A DNA stretch of 64,000 nucleotides, taken from the NCBI RefSeq assembly GCF_008929045.1, contig NZ_VFAH01000011.1, positions 141,958 through 205,957 on the forward strand, written 5' to 3'. Every line of letters starts with the position of its first letter. The first letter of the stretch is position 1. Below the pieces are notes generated by a model. The model had not been told where the DNA came from, did no database searches, and worked only from the letters and a program-made list of their open reading frames with translations. This stretch comes from Noviherbaspirillum aerium (GTDB lineage: Bacteria; Pseudomonadota; Gammaproteobacteria; Burkholderiales; Burkholderiaceae_D). Shown one piece after another: positions 28,501 through 37,743 of this stretch. A program made the translations under genes and the position numbers.

Positions 28501-28654
28501 CCGCGTTGACGATGACGATGGGCAGTTCGATATCGGGGAAATCCTGCACGGCATTGGCGCGGTAGGCCAGCAGGCCGGCCAGCGTCAGCAGGGTGAACAG
28601 CATGATCGCCGGGATCGGATTCCTGATGGAGAAGGCGGAAAAGTTCACGGGCAA
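25520..28654 (-). CDS. RND multidrug efflux permease (HAE1 type)
   Basis: A 1,044-residue RND pump with two repeats, each with a large periplasmic loop. It starts in NFSAFSIRNPIPAIML, and the proton-relay aspartates lie in GVLVDDAIVEIEN near residue 405. The D-D pair and overall sequence indicate a hydrophobic/amphiphilic efflux (HAE1) pump and not a metal pump. It is the last gene of an adaptor-pump-channel operon, starting 3 bases after the adaptor stop. Substrates are unknown. Confidence 0.94.
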   Translation of the reverse strand: MPVNFSAFSIRNPIPAIMLFTLLTLAGLLAYRANAVQDFPDIELPIVIVNAALPGAAPAQLETEVARKIEDSVASVQGIKNIYTKVLDGEVQLTVEFILEKQISDAVNDVRDAVARVRADLPSELRDPTIAKNPTSGRAISTFVVNATPGSSSQLDMQELSWFVDNAVTKRVLSVPGVGAVKRIGGVTREIRIELDPGRMSALGVSAVDVSRQIRLVQQEAPGGRGDVGGAEQAVRTIATVKTAQELGAMEIPLADGRHVRLSEVGTVTDTVAEQRSEATQDGRKVVAFEIFRTKGASELTVARNAQAAIAELQQAHPNMSIKQVIDNARPVEENFEGSMHLLYEGALLAILVVWWFLRDWRATLVAAAALPLSVIPTFLGLSYFGYTLNTVTLLALALVVGVLVDDAIVEIENIARHLHMGKTPMQAAMEAADEIGMAVIATTFALVAVFLPTAFMGGIPGLFFKQFGWTAVIAILASLVVARLLTPMMAAYLLKPAKQVEQKDGWIMRKYLAVMQWCLRHRLFTSIASGVFFFASLALVPLLPTGFVPPADRSQTQINIELPPGSALAETRLVAEQARLAAMQVGGIESVFSSIGGGSSGDAFAPGATAEARRAVLTLTTTHRTERDESLQEIERQLRQRLADIPGARFNVGPPDTGVKMQLVLRSEDPLALVQSAQKVERELRTLKGIGNVSSSASLVRPEIIVRPDFARAADMGVTAASIGETVRVATAGDYDIALPKLNLSERQVPIRVKLPDTVRADLSAIERLTVPGRQGPVMLDNVADVGIDSGPAQIDRLNRSRNVILEVELGGRALGELNAEARALPSMKNLPPSVKIAELGDAQEMQALFASFGIAMLIGVLCIYGVLVLLFKDFMQPVTILAALPLSIGGAFFALLLTGKALSMPSMIGLIMLMGIVTKNSILLVDYAILARQAGMSRFDALVDACHKRSRPIVMTTIAMGAGMLPLAMGWGADPSFRSPMATAVIGGLITSTLLSLLVVPAVYTYIDDLEHLLKRLFGREKKHADGSSRPVTVRQEVTQEE

Positions 28655-28657
28655 TCC

Positions 28658-29797
28658 TTATTTCGAGGCCGGACTGACGACCTTCACCAGATCGCCGTCA
28701 TTCAGGAAGCCGGCGCCATTGCCCACCAGCACGGCGTCATCGGCCATGCCGTCCAGGATCTCGATACGGCCGGAAAGGCGCCGTCCGGTCTGCACCTTGA
28801 CCTGGCTCACGCGATTGTCGGGGTTGACGCGGAATACATAGCTGAAGCCGTCACGCACCACCACCGACTGCTGCGGCACGGTCAGCGCCTTCGAACTGCC
28901 GAGATCGAATTCACCGCGGGCGAACATGCCGGCCTTGGGCGGCGCGTCCCGTTCGGAGCTCTGGGGCAGGTCAACATAGACCAGCGCAATGCGGGTCTGG
29001 GGGTCGACGGTGGGCGCGAACGTGCGCACGCTGCCCTTGAGCTGCGTGCCGTTGGCGGCGGTCACCAGGGCCGTGCTGCCGGTTCTCAGGCGCCCCAGTT
29101 CGGAAGATGTGACTTCGGCACGCCATTCCAGGCGGCCTTGCCGGATCAGCCGGAACAGCTCGGTGCCGGCCGGGACGACGGCGCCCACCGTCGCGCTGCG
29201 CGAGGAAATCACGCCGTCGTCCGGCGCCGTCAGGCGGGTCTGCTTGAGGCGCAGCTCCTGCGCGGCGAGCATCGCCCTTGCTGCCTCGACTTTGGCTTTT
29301 GCGGTCTGCTCTGTCGTCAGGTACTGGTTGATCTGCTGCGTGCTCAATGCGCCGGTTTCCGTCAGCGTGCGTGCCCGGGCGGCGTTGGCGGCGGCGTCGG
29401 CGGCATTGGCCTGGGCTTCGAGGAGGGCGGCGCGCGCCTGTGCGACATCGGCCTTGCCGGTTTCCGCGGCAAATGTCGCCAGCACCTGGCCCGCCTTGAC
29501 CCGGTCGCCGACATTGACGCGTACCTCGGTGAGCCGCAGGCCGTTGGATTCGCTGCCGACGATGGCTTCCTGCCAGGCCGCGATATTGCCGTTGGCGACC
29601 AGCTTCAGCGGCGCATCGATGCGCTCCGGCTTGACCGTGGTGACGGTCAATGCCGCCTTCGGGGGCGTGGCGGCGCTCTTGTCTTCCGCCGCGCCTCGCT
29701 TGCCCGACAGCAGCGACGCGGCGGTGAGCGCAATGACGGCAATCGTGGCCACGGCGATCAGGGCCAGCGTGATGGGTTTGAGTTTGAGACGTTTCAT
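28658..29797 (-). CDS. RND efflux periplasmic adaptor (membrane fusion protein)
   Basis: 379 residues: N-terminal membrane anchor at about 10-30, lipoyl halves around 80-100 (RVNVGDRVKAGQVLA) and 190-210 (TAPDDGVISSRSATVG), an Ala-rich coiled-coil hairpin between them, then beta-barrel (DPQTRIALVYVDLP) and membrane-proximal domains. It links the inner-membrane pump to the outer-membrane channel encoded on either side. Confidence 0.93.
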   Translation of the reverse strand: MKRLKLKPITLALIAVATIAVIALTAASLLSGKRGAAEDKSAATPPKAALTVTTVKPERIDAPLKLVANGNIAAWQEAIVGSESNGLRLTEVRVNVGDRVKAGQVLATFAAETGKADVAQARAALLEAQANAADAAANAARARTLTETGALSTQQINQYLTTEQTAKAKVEAARAMLAAQELRLKQTRLTAPDDGVISSRSATVGAVVPAGTELFRLIRQGRLEWRAEVTSSELGRLRTGSTALVTAANGTQLKGSVRTFAPTVDPQTRIALVYVDLPQSSERDAPPKAGMFARGEFDLGSSKALTVPQQSVVVRDGFSYVFRVNPDNRVSQVKVQTGRRLSGRIEILDGMADDAVLVGNGAGFLNDGDLVKVVSPASK

Positions 29798-29842
29798 CGG
29801 AAGGATTTCGTTTGCTCTCGTTCGTCGTTGTTGCGCAGGCGC

Positions 29843-31327
29843 TTATCGCGCAGCATGTGGCGCAGCCTGCGTGGTGGTCGTGGTGGTCTTGGCGGCCGCC
29901 GCCTGGGCCGATGGCGCGTTCCAGCCGCCGCCGGCGGCGCGGTACAGGGCGATCCATGCGGCGATCCGCTCCTGCTGCAAGGCGGCCAGCGCAAGCTCGG
30001 CGGCAAGACGCGTGCGCCTGGATTCTTCAAGTTCCAGCAGGCTGCCCAGACCGCCCCGGTAGCGTGCCTCGGTGGCATTGAAGGAGGCGCGGTAGCCTTC
30101 GGCGGCGATGCGCGCATCGTCGCTGCGCGAGGCCGTGCTTTGCAGTCGCACCAGTGCCTCCTCGACTTCCCGCACCGCCTGCCTGACCTGGGCGCGGTAG
30201 CGGATGACGGCATCGTCATACCGGGCTTGGGCGGCTTCGATGTTGGCCGCCCGCCTTCCGCCGTCGAAGAGGGGAAGGGTCAGCGCCAGCGGACCGATCG
30301 ACCAGGTGCTCAGATCGGTATCGGCGCCGCCGGTACGAAAGCGGATTGCGCTGACCGAACCGCTCAGGCTCAGCCGCGGGAAGCGCTGCGCCAGGGCGGC
30401 GCCCGCCTCGGCGCTGGCCGCGGCAACTTCGCGCTCGGCATTGAATACATCCGGGCGCTGCGCCAGCACGGCGGCGGGTAGATGGTCGATGGCCAGCACC
30501 GGATTCTCGGGCAGGCGCGAAGGCACGGCCAGGCGCTGGCGCAGTTCGGCTTCCGGCAGCGCGGTCAGTGCCGTCAACGCCTTGATGTCGATATCGCATT
30601 GCGCCTGCTGCTGGGTTGCGCGGTTGTTTCCTTCCGCCGCGCTGGCGCGCGCGAGCGCGGCATTCGCAGGGGATTGAAAGCCGGCGTCGAGGGCGAGCTG
30701 CGCCAGCCTTGCGGATTCGGCGCGCGACTGCGCGTCCGAACGGGTGATGGCGAGCAGCAGTTCGCAGGTGCGGAACTGGTAATACAGATTGGCGGTTTCC
30801 GCGGCCACCGACACGCGGGCTTCATGCCAGGCCGCCTGCGCGCCTTCAAGCCGCGCGGCTGCGGCATCGCGGGTGGCGGCATTGGCGCCGAATACATCGA
30901 TTTCCCATGCGGTCTGCAAGCCTGCCTGCAGTGCCGCGCCTGTCGGGGTCGGCGGTTGCGAACGGGCCCTGGTGGCGCTCAGCGAGCTGTCCAGCGTCGG
31001 CAGCAATGCGGCGCCGGCGCCCACCCGGGCAGCGCGTGCCTGGCTGATGCGCGATGCCGCGGCGGAAACGGTCGGGCTTGCAAGCTGCGCCGATTCCAGC
31101 AGATAGGGCAGCTGGGCGTCATCGGTCTGTTTCCACCAGTCGGCGATGCCGGCCAGCGTGCCGCCGTGCGGCAATCCGGATGAGGCCGCCCGGGTTCCCG
31201 TTTCCGGCAGGGCGGCCCCCCAGCTTGCCGGGCCCATGGCATCGACGTGTGCCGGCGGTGCCTGCACGGCGCAGGAAGCGATCATGCAGGGAAGGAAGGC
31301 AAGAGCAATGATCCTGTGAATCTTCAT
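29843..31327 (-). CDS. Outer-membrane efflux lipoprotein (OprM/NodT family)
   Basis: 494 residues from MKIHRI. The lipobox MIASC puts the lipid-anchored cysteine at residue 19. Two outer-membrane efflux repeats are visible, including the segment NAEREVAAASAEAGAALAQ and the paired YRAQVRQAVREVEEAL helices. It is the outer-membrane channel and first gene of the three-gene RND operon. Confidence 0.93.
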   Translation of the reverse strand: MKIHRIIALAFLPCMIASCAVQAPPAHVDAMGPASWGAALPETGTRAASSGLPHGGTLAGIADWWKQTDDAQLPYLLESAQLASPTVSAAASRISQARAARVGAGAALLPTLDSSLSATRARSQPPTPTGAALQAGLQTAWEIDVFGANAATRDAAAARLEGAQAAWHEARVSVAAETANLYYQFRTCELLLAITRSDAQSRAESARLAQLALDAGFQSPANAALARASAAEGNNRATQQQAQCDIDIKALTALTALPEAELRQRLAVPSRLPENPVLAIDHLPAAVLAQRPDVFNAEREVAAASAEAGAALAQRFPRLSLSGSVSAIRFRTGGADTDLSTWSIGPLALTLPLFDGGRRAANIEAAQARYDDAVIRYRAQVRQAVREVEEALVRLQSTASRSDDARIAAEGYRASFNATEARYRGGLGSLLELEESRRTRLAAELALAALQQERIAAWIALYRAAGGGWNAPSAQAAAAKTTTTTTQAAPHAAR

Positions 31328-31538
31328 CGGGTCCATTCCATGGATAGGGAGCGCCGGCTTGCCAGGCCAGCATGCGAACATGTGAATGCATGAAAAGCCG
31401 CATGGCTGCTTGCATCATCGTGTGATAGCGGAAGCCGGGCGCAAGACTTCGCCATGTTAGCGGTAATGCCGGTTTGCGGCTATGGACGGCGCCAAGGACC
31501 CTGATGACATGGCCGTATTCATCGGCAACCAATGACAA

Positions 31539-32903
31539 TTATTGGCGTGCATGCCGCTGCACGATGCGCAAGTACCACAGCAGTCCTGCGGCGACCAGCG
31601 CCAGACTGGCACTGTTGCCAAGCCAGAAGCCGGCGGCGCCCTGCAGCGCCGGCGGACTGATGCCGAAAGGATTCAGTCCGAGAATGTAGCCGCCCCCAAG
31701 CCCGATGCCCCACAAGGCCACCGCATAGATCAGCGTCGGCACGACCGCGACCTTGTAGGCGCGCAGCACGAACGCGGTCGTCACCTGCACCGAATCGAAC
31801 AGCTGGTAGAAGGCAATGAAGAAGTACAGCGGCAGCGCGGCGGCGATCACCATAGGGTCAGGCGTGTAAGCGCGCACGATCTGGTCCCGCAGCAGCCAGA
31901 CGATGGCGCCGACGGTGACCGACACGATGGCCGACAGCCTGATGCCGGCAAAGCCGATGCGTCGGGCCGCCTCCATGTCGCGGGCGCCGATGGCCTGTGC
32001 CACCAGCGTACCGGTGGCATTGGCGATCGACAGCGGCAGCATGTACAGCACGGTCGCGAAATTGGCGGTGATCTGATGCCCCGCGACCGCCGTCGCGCCG
32101 AGGCGGGCGATGAACAGCGCCATGAAGGTGAAGGCCGTCACCTCGATCAGGTAACTCAATCCCATCGGGATGCCGAGCTTGAGCAATTCCCGCTGGGCGC
32201 TCCAGCGCGGCATGACGAAGCCGGTGCCGAACAGGCCATAGTTCCGGTAGGTCGGGCCGAAGCGGACGATCGCCGCGCCGCACAGGAACATCATCCAGGA
32301 TACCGTCGCGGTGGCGACCGCGCAGCCGGGCCCGCCCATTTCGGGTATGCCGAAGCCGCCAAAAATGAATAGCGCGTTGGCCGGCACCTTCAGGACCAGG
32401 CCGGCCACCTGCAAAGCCATGACCATTTTCGGCCGCGCGATGGCGGTATTGAGCGAGGAGTAGAGGCGAAATCCCATGGTGGCGGGCAAGGCGAACGCCA
32501 GTATCTGCAGGTAAAGCGTTGCCTTCTCGCTGAGCTCGGGGGAGGCATGCGCCAGCGACATCAAGGGTTGCGGAAAGAGCAGCGCGAGACAGCCGGCGAT
32601 GGCGAGGAACATGGCCAGCCATGCTCCCTGTTTCATTTCATAGCCGATCCGCTCGTAACGGCCTGCGCCGAACAGCTGGCCGATCACCGGGGAAATGGCG
32701 GCCAGCACGCCGTTGAGGCCGACGAAAATGCTGACATAGACGGAAGCGCCGATAGCCAGGGCAGCCAGGTCGAGCGCGGAATAGCGGGAAGTCATCGCCG
32801 TATCGATCACGCCGTTGGCAATGACCGCCAGTTGCCCGATCAGCAGCGGCCAGGCCAGTGAAGCGATGCGGCGGGTGTGGGGTTGGGTCCGGGTATTGTT
32901 CAA
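31539..32903 (-). CDS. MATE family efflux transporter (NorM-like)
   Basis: 454 residues with about 12 membrane helices. MATE signatures include LAWPLLIGQLAVIANGVIDT near the start, NGVLAAISPVIGQLFGAGR, and AGHQITANFATVLYMLP in the second half. It exports cationic compounds in exchange for sodium ions or protons. Its ATG overlaps the stop of the upstream glycosyltransferase by 4 bases (ATGA). Confidence 0.92.
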   Translation of the reverse strand: MNNTRTQPHTRRIASLAWPLLIGQLAVIANGVIDTAMTSRYSALDLAALAIGASVYVSIFVGLNGVLAAISPVIGQLFGAGRYERIGYEMKQGAWLAMFLAIAGCLALLFPQPLMSLAHASPELSEKATLYLQILAFALPATMGFRLYSSLNTAIARPKMVMALQVAGLVLKVPANALFIFGGFGIPEMGGPGCAVATATVSWMMFLCGAAIVRFGPTYRNYGLFGTGFVMPRWSAQRELLKLGIPMGLSYLIEVTAFTFMALFIARLGATAVAGHQITANFATVLYMLPLSIANATGTLVAQAIGARDMEAARRIGFAGIRLSAIVSVTVGAIVWLLRDQIVRAYTPDPMVIAAALPLYFFIAFYQLFDSVQVTTAFVLRAYKVAVVPTLIYAVALWGIGLGGGYILGLNPFGISPPALQGAAGFWLGNSASLALVAAGLLWYLRIVQRHARQ

Positions 32904-34618
32904 TTCATCCTTTGAAACAGGCGGTAGCGTTCATTGCGGTCGGCCGGGCGCCGTCCTTCCCAGATGAGACGCCATTGCGCGCCGCCGTGGCGCAAGGTCT
33001 TGACGTTGTCCCTGCCGCGGTGGCTGTCCTGATACAGGAGAAATTCGCATTTGGCATCGCGGAAGCGGGAAAAAGGCACGTTGCCGAAATAGGCAAAAGA
33101 ACTCCGTTGCGCCGGGCCGACATTGGTATCGACGCAGTAGTCGCCTTGCGGCAAGTTCTGTGCAAGCTGCTTGGCAACGCCGGCATAGCTTTTTCCATAA
33201 TCAATCCAGGGCAACCAGAGCGTCATCAGCAGCAGCCAGCACAAGATGACGCCGCCCGACGACAGAACCACCGCCCGCCACAGTACCGAAGGCCGGCGCG
33301 ACACCCGCCAATGCACCAGGAAGAACCAGCCTATGGTGGTCAATGCCGCTGCCACGAAGGCGATCACGCTGAACTCCGGCTTGAAGCCCGGCGCCAGCTT
33401 GAATGCGTTTTTCGCTAGCTGCGCCGGCCAGCCGGTCTGTTTTGCAATCCATCCGAGCCAGATGAAGGCGGCGCAGGTCGTCAGCGTCATCACCGAGAAC
33501 CAATCGACCGCATTAATCGCGCCGCGTTTCATCGTCGGCAAACCGAATGCGGCGAGTATGGCCAGCGGCGGCAGCATGGGAAGCAGCACGCCTTCGTCGG
33601 TGCGCGTATGAAACAGCGCCAGCAGCAGGAAAGCGAGGAAGAAGGTGAGCGGAATCGTGATATGCGGCGCCTGATACTGGCGGCGCCATGCATAGACCGC
33701 CCAGGCGGCGAACGGCCAGGCCGGCCAGGCGAACCAGATAACGTTCTTGAAGAAATACCGCAGCGACTGATAGGAAGGCAGGCTGATCTGGCGATAGTTC
33801 CAGAGCATCCATGCATCAAAGGGGGAACTGTTGAACGGACGCACGATGCTGCTGGCGACCAGCCACGGGCTTGCGACCAGCAGTGCCATGGGCAGGGTGA
33901 TGGCTGCCAGCCGCCAGACGATGGGATGATCGCGGAACGAAGCCAGAACCAGCAGGCCGAGCCAGATTGCCAGCGGCGCGACCCAGCCGCGGGTCAGGAC
34001 CAGCAGGCCCAGCGCCACGCCGAGCAGGGCGGCGGTGCGGATCGAGCAGGACTCGAACAGGCGCGTCGCCGCGTACAGGGAAACCGCCACCATCGATACC
34101 TGCAGCGCTTCGGTACTGGTGCTGTGGCTGTGCAGCAGCAGACCGAGGCAGCCCAGGAAGATCAGCAGCGCGCCGTCGGCCAGGGTACGCCCGTAATCGC
34201 TTGGTTCGGGCTGGCCGCCAAACGCCAGGCGCAGTGGCTGCGCCTCGGTTCGCCGGCCGAGCAGATAGGTGGTGTACCAGACCGACAGCGAGCCGGCCAG
34301 GAAAAAGCCGCCTGAAGCAATGCGGGTGGCCAGCGGGTCACCGACTGCCCAGCCGAACAGCTTGATGCAGATGGCGCCGATCCAGTAGGCCAGCGGTCCT
34401 TTTTCCGGCGCGGGCAGGCCGACGATATGCGGCCACAGCCAATCCTCCAGCGTGCCGTTGGCCATGGTCCACATGATGCCGAAACCGGCGGCGTCGTCGG
34501 TCTTCCACGGATCGCGCCCGATCAGTCCGGGAACGATGTAAAGAAGACACAAGCCAAACAGGGCCCAGCGGGGAAGTGCATTGGTAGCGGCGGCGGGAAG
34601 TCTGACGGGCTGCTTCAT
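32900..34618 (-). CDS. ArnT-like membrane glycosyltransferase (GT39 / PMT superfamily)
   Basis: 572 residues with about 11-12 membrane helices. The first periplasmic loop carries RDPWKTDDAAGFG, where the acidic pair fits the catalytic site of ArnT/PMT enzymes, and LPAPEKGPLAYWIG follows the family pattern. A soluble C-terminal part begins near residue 470. It would transfer a sugar from a polyprenyl-phosphate donor at the periplasmic face; acceptor unknown. No lipid A modification (arn) genes are nearby. Confidence 0.82.
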   Translation of the reverse strand: MKQPVRLPAAATNALPRWALFGLCLLYIVPGLIGRDPWKTDDAAGFGIMWTMANGTLEDWLWPHIVGLPAPEKGPLAYWIGAICIKLFGWAVGDPLATRIASGGFFLAGSLSVWYTTYLLGRRTEAQPLRLAFGGQPEPSDYGRTLADGALLIFLGCLGLLLHSHSTSTEALQVSMVAVSLYAATRLFESCSIRTAALLGVALGLLVLTRGWVAPLAIWLGLLVLASFRDHPIVWRLAAITLPMALLVASPWLVASSIVRPFNSSPFDAWMLWNYRQISLPSYQSLRYFFKNVIWFAWPAWPFAAWAVYAWRRQYQAPHITIPLTFFLAFLLLALFHTRTDEGVLLPMLPPLAILAAFGLPTMKRGAINAVDWFSVMTLTTCAAFIWLGWIAKQTGWPAQLAKNAFKLAPGFKPEFSVIAFVAAALTTIGWFFLVHWRVSRRPSVLWRAVVLSSGGVILCWLLLMTLWLPWIDYGKSYAGVAKQLAQNLPQGDYCVDTNVGPAQRSSFAYFGNVPFSRFRDAKCEFLLYQDSHRGRDNVKTLRHGGAQWRLIWEGRRPADRNERYRLFQRMN

Positions 34619-34751
34619 GTAGGAAACTGGATTTTATTGTCGCGTCCGGCCGGTGTAACTTGCGGTCATGAAAGCTTGCCATGGCCACGGCTGCGGACGC
34701 CGTTATTGAAGTCGCCGTCATTGTGCCGGAAAAGCAAGGGCGATGCTGCCG

Positions 34752-34783
34752 GAAAAACAAAAAAGGCAGCCGAAGCTGCCTTT
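34752..34783 (-). terminator. Terminator of rpmE
   Basis: Minus strand AAAGGCAGC, loop TTCG, GCTGCCTTT, then a further T-rich tract. It lies about 20 bases past the L31 stop codon. Confidence 0.88.
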
Positions 34784-34801
34784 CTGCGATGCAAGCAGGA
34801 A

Positions 34802-35071
34802 TTACGCGCCTGCTGCCTGTGTCTTGGAACCGCGGTTGCCGAATTTCTGGCGGAATTTTTCCACGCGGCCGGCGGTGTCAACGATCTTGTGCTTGCCGGT
34901 GTAGAAAGGATGGGAGTCCGCAGTCACTTCAAGCTTCACCAGCGGATATTCCTTGCCGTCCAGAGTGATTTTTTCCTTGGTCTGGATGGTGGAGCGGATA
35001 ACGAATTTGGTATCGCTCGACATGTCCTGGAACACGACTTCGCGGTAGTCCGGGTGGATATTCTCTTTCAT
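34802..35071 (-). CDS. rpmE: 50S ribosomal protein L31 type B
   Basis: 89 residues from [16 protein letters not shown], the normal start. The zinc cysteines of type A L31 are absent, placing it in the zinc-independent type B (YkgM-like) class, with [13 protein letters not shown] and FRQKFGNR conserved. It bridges the large and small ribosomal subunits. In many bacteria the C-minus form is induced by zinc shortage; no Zur site was identified here. Confidence 0.95.
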   Translation of the reverse strand: MKENIHPDYREVVFQDMSSDTKFVIRSTIQTKEKITLDGKEYPLVKLEVTADSHPFYTGKHKIVDTAGRVEKFRQKFGNRGSKTQAAGA

Positions 35072-35313
35072 GCTTTTCCTTAGATAGTTTCGGTAGCCAA
35101 TCGGCACTTCGTCGGTCGCCTTACTTCTTGACCCGATTGCCGGTCACTTGCCTAGGGTGAAAAACCAGCGATTATACAATCAAACCTGTGCATCATGAAA
35201 GCAGGGACATGTATCGGATCTGTTGCCGCAGATGCAACGGATGCGACAGAAATATTGTATATTTATTAATATATTGCTAGCCTTGACGCTCCTTTTCGAA
35301 TGGAGACTTATCG

Positions 35314-35676
35314 ATGGTCTGGCAATACAGTCAACGCAGCGGACAGCTTCGGCGGAAAAACGAAACATGGGCACGAGGCTATTCGGGCAAGGGAGCTGGA
35401 AAGAATAATCCGGGAATGGAACAGGTACGCAATATCGGCCCGATACCTCGTGGCCATTACCGCATTGGCCGCCCCTATCAAAGCGAGTCAAAAGGACCGC
35501 ATGTCATGAACCTGGAGCCGATGGGCCATATCGCCCATGGCCGCACCCTGTTTCGCATCCATGGCGATAGTCGCCTGAATCCTGGCACCGCATCTGAGGG
35601 ATGCATCATCCTGCCGCGCCATATACGCCAGCAGATTTCTGCAAGCGGCGATATCGATCTGGTGGTCGTCGAATGA
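35314..35676 (+). CDS. Tlde1-domain (DUF2778) L,D-transpeptidase-like toxin
   Basis: 120 residues without signal peptide. MVWQYSQRSGQL, GYSGKGAGKNNPGM and IGPIPRGHYRIG are typical of DUF2778/Tlde1 proteins. The catalytic pair is H83 in FRIHGD and C97 in ASEGCIILP. Tlde1 of Salmonella is a type VI secretion effector that attacks peptidoglycan tetrapeptides in the target periplasm. The lack of a Sec signal fits delivery by a secretion machine. The stop overlaps the next gene by ATGA. Upstream DNA is visibly AT-rich. Confidence 0.82.
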   Translation: MVWQYSQRSGQLRRKNETWARGYSGKGAGKNNPGMEQVRNIGPIPRGHYRIGRPYQSESKGPHVMNLEPMGHIAHGRTLFRIHGDSRLNPGTASEGCIILPRHIRQQISASGDIDLVVVE

Positions 35677-36224
35677 GCATCACGTCCATTCTCGAAAGGC
35701 TTGCAAAGGGCAGCATGTTTTTCCTGGTGAGCGTTACCGTCCATGCCGCATCCTCACCAGCGTCACATGATGCTTCAGCCCTGCTTGCCGAAATCGATGC
35801 CACAAGCGCAAAACAGGTGATTGCGCGGCTGAATGCCAAACCGAATCCGAATGACTGGGACGGCGTGATCAGGCAGATTCGATCCGGTCAGCCGGCATGG
35901 CTGGATGTCGCTGCAGGACTGAGTCGTGACGCGGATGCGGGGTCTGCCACGGACCTCAAGATTTCGCTGGCCCATGCGCTGCCGAAAAATCCCGAGGGCG
36001 TCCTTGCGCTGACCGGAAGCCAGGAATTTCTAAAGGTGGAGGAAGTCTGCGGCGCGCCATTCATCGAGCCGACGGACCGGTTCCTGCAACACTACCTGGT
36101 CCGGGCAAGGCAGGCTGTGGCGCATTTGCACGAACCGGCACTGGAGGCCGTGCAAGCCGCTTGTCTGGCGCGCCTCGAACATGCGGAAAGGCGACTGCGC
36201 GCGTTGCGCAGGACAGACAGGTGA
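35673..36224 (+). CDS. Secreted partner of Tlde1 toxin, probable periplasmic immunity protein
   Basis: 183 residues from the ATG that overlaps the toxin stop. A signal peptide spans about residues 1-25 (SMFFLVSVTVHA, then ASS), so the mature protein is periplasmic, where a peptidoglycan toxin would act. The rest is helical and charged, with Cys residues at CGAPF and AACLARLE; no known domain is recognised. The immunity role is inferred from overlap with the toxin and from export. Confidence 0.65.
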   Translation: MSITSILERLAKGSMFFLVSVTVHAASSPASHDASALLAEIDATSAKQVIARLNAKPNPNDWDGVIRQIRSGQPAWLDVAAGLSRDADAGSATDLKISLAHALPKNPEGVLALTGSQEFLKVEEVCGAPFIEPTDRFLQHYLVRARQAVAHLHEPALEAVQAACLARLEHAERRLRALRRTDR

Positions 36225-36247
36225 GAAGCCAGATCTCGAACTGGAAA

Positions 36248-36285
36248 GCAAAAGGCGCATGCAATGCATGCGCCTTTTCTTTTTA
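36248..36285. terminator. Bidirectional terminator between the toxin pair and rho
   Basis: AAAAGGCGCATGCA and TGCATGCGCCTTTT form a nearly continuous inverted repeat followed by CTTTTTAT on the plus strand. It separates the convergent immunity gene and rho. Confidence 0.85.
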
Positions 36286-36336
36286 TCATCCTGCCCCAGG
36301 CGTGAGACATGAAACACCTGGGGCCGAGGGGCATGA

Positions 36337-37602
36337 TCAGCTGCCGCCGCGGCGCATCATGTCGAAGAACTCCAGGTTGTTCTTGGTGGACTTCATCTTG
36401 TCGAGGATGAATTCCATCGCCTCGATCTCATCCATGCCGTACAACAGCTTGCGCAGCACCCAGATCTTCTGCAACTGGTCCGGCTTGATCAGCAGTTCCT
36501 CGCGGCGGGTGCCGGACTTGTTCAGGTTGATCGCCGGGTAGACGCGCTTCTCGGCGAGGCGGCGCTCCAGGTGGACTTCCATGTTGCCGGTACCCTTGAA
36601 CTCTTCATAGATCACGTCATCCATGCGGCTGCCGGTTTCGATCAGGGCTGTCGCGATGATGGTCAGCGAGCCGCCTTCCTCGACGTTACGGGCGGCGCCG
36701 AAGAAGCGTTTCGGACGCTGCAGCGCATTGGCGTCGACACCGCCGGTCAGCACCTTGCCGGAGGCCGGGATCACCGTGTTGTACGCACGTGCCAGGCGGG
36801 TAATCGAATCGAGCAGGATGACCACGTCGCGCTTCATCTCGACGAGGCGCTTGGCTTTTTCCAGCACCATCTCGGCAACCTGCACGTGGCGCGTCGCCGG
36901 TTCGTCGAAGGTGGAGGCAACCACTTCGCCGCGCACCGAGCGCTGCATTTCCGTCACTTCCTCGGGACGTTCATCGATCAGCAGAACGATCAGCACGGTA
37001 TCGGGATGATTGGTCGTGATGGCATGCGCGATATGCTGCAGCATCACGGACTTGCCGGACTTCGGCGATGCCACCAGCAGGCCGCGCTGGCCGCGCCCGA
37101 TCGGGGCGATCATGTCGATGATGCGGCCGGTGATGTTTTCCTCGCCGCGCATTTCGCGCTCGAGATGCAGCAGCTTGTTCGGATGGAGCGGCGTGAGATT
37201 CTCGAACAGGATGCGATGCTTGGAGGCTTCCGGCGGTTCGCCGTTGACCTTGTCCACCTTCACCAATGCAAAATAGCGCTCGCCGTCTTTCGGGGTGCGG
37301 ACTTCGCCTTCGATCGAATCGCCGGTATGCAGATTGAAACGGCGGATTTGCGAAGGGGAAATGTAGATGTCGTCGGTCGATGCCATGTAGCTCGCATCGG
37401 GCGAGCGCAGGAAGCCGAAGCCGTCTGGCAGCACTTCGAGCGCGCCGTCGCCGAAGATCTGCTCGCCCGACTTGGCGCGCTTCTTCAGAATGGCAAACAT
37501 CAGTTCCTGCTTGCGCAGACGGGCGGCGTTGTCGATTTCGAGACCGATGGCCATGTCCAGCAGGGCTGAGACGTGGAGCGCCTTGAGTTCAGATAAATGC
37601 AT
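36337..37602 (-). CDS. rho: Transcription termination factor Rho
   Basis: 421 residues: N-terminal [21 protein letters not shown]-binding cold-shock fold near 50-125 ([13 protein letters not shown]), Walker [12 protein letters not shown] near 178, and Walker B with [16 protein letters not shown] near 265. The Q-loop region has [21 protein letters not shown] hexameric ATP-dependent helicase that ends transcripts. It lies downstream of trxA. Confidence 0.98.
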   Translation of the reverse strand: MHLSELKALHVSALLDMAIGLEIDNAARLRKQELMFAILKKRAKSGEQIFGDGALEVLPDGFGFLRSPDASYMASTDDIYISPSQIRRFNLHTGDSIEGEVRTPKDGERYFALVKVDKVNGEPPEASKHRILFENLTPLHPNKLLHLEREMRGEENITGRIIDMIAPIGRGQRGLLVASPKSGKSVMLQHIAHAITTNHPDTVLIVLLIDERPEEVTEMQRSVRGEVVASTFDEPATRHVQVAEMVLEKAKRLVEMKRDVVILLDSITRLARAYNTVIPASGKVLTGGVDANALQRPKRFFGAARNVEEGGSLTIIATALIETGSRMDDVIYEEFKGTGNMEVHLERRLAEKRVYPAINLNKSGTRREELLIKPDQLQKIWVLRKLLYGMDEIEAMEFILDKMKSTKNNLEFFDMMRRGGS

Positions 37603-37712
37603 AGTGGGTATCCCGGGATGGGAGATTAAAGGTGGGGGAGGGAACTGCGAGGATGTTTAGTTGTTAATATAAAAGCGAATGCGGTAAAACAAATGCGGTA
37701 AATAAATGCAGA

Positions 37713-37736
37713 GCGGCGGTACGAACGCACCGCCGC
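37713..37736 (-). terminator. Stem-loop downstream of trxA
   Basis: GCGGCGGT and ACCGCCGC form an 8-bp stem just past the trxA stop. The U-tract after it is broken, so it may be a weak terminator or attenuator before rho. Confidence 0.4.
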
Positions 37737-37743
37737 ATAACGA

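Noticed and set aside
26732..30481. Open frame of about 1,250 codons antisense to the RND operon
   Set aside because: Spans three well-supported genes on the other strand and has shadow-like composition.
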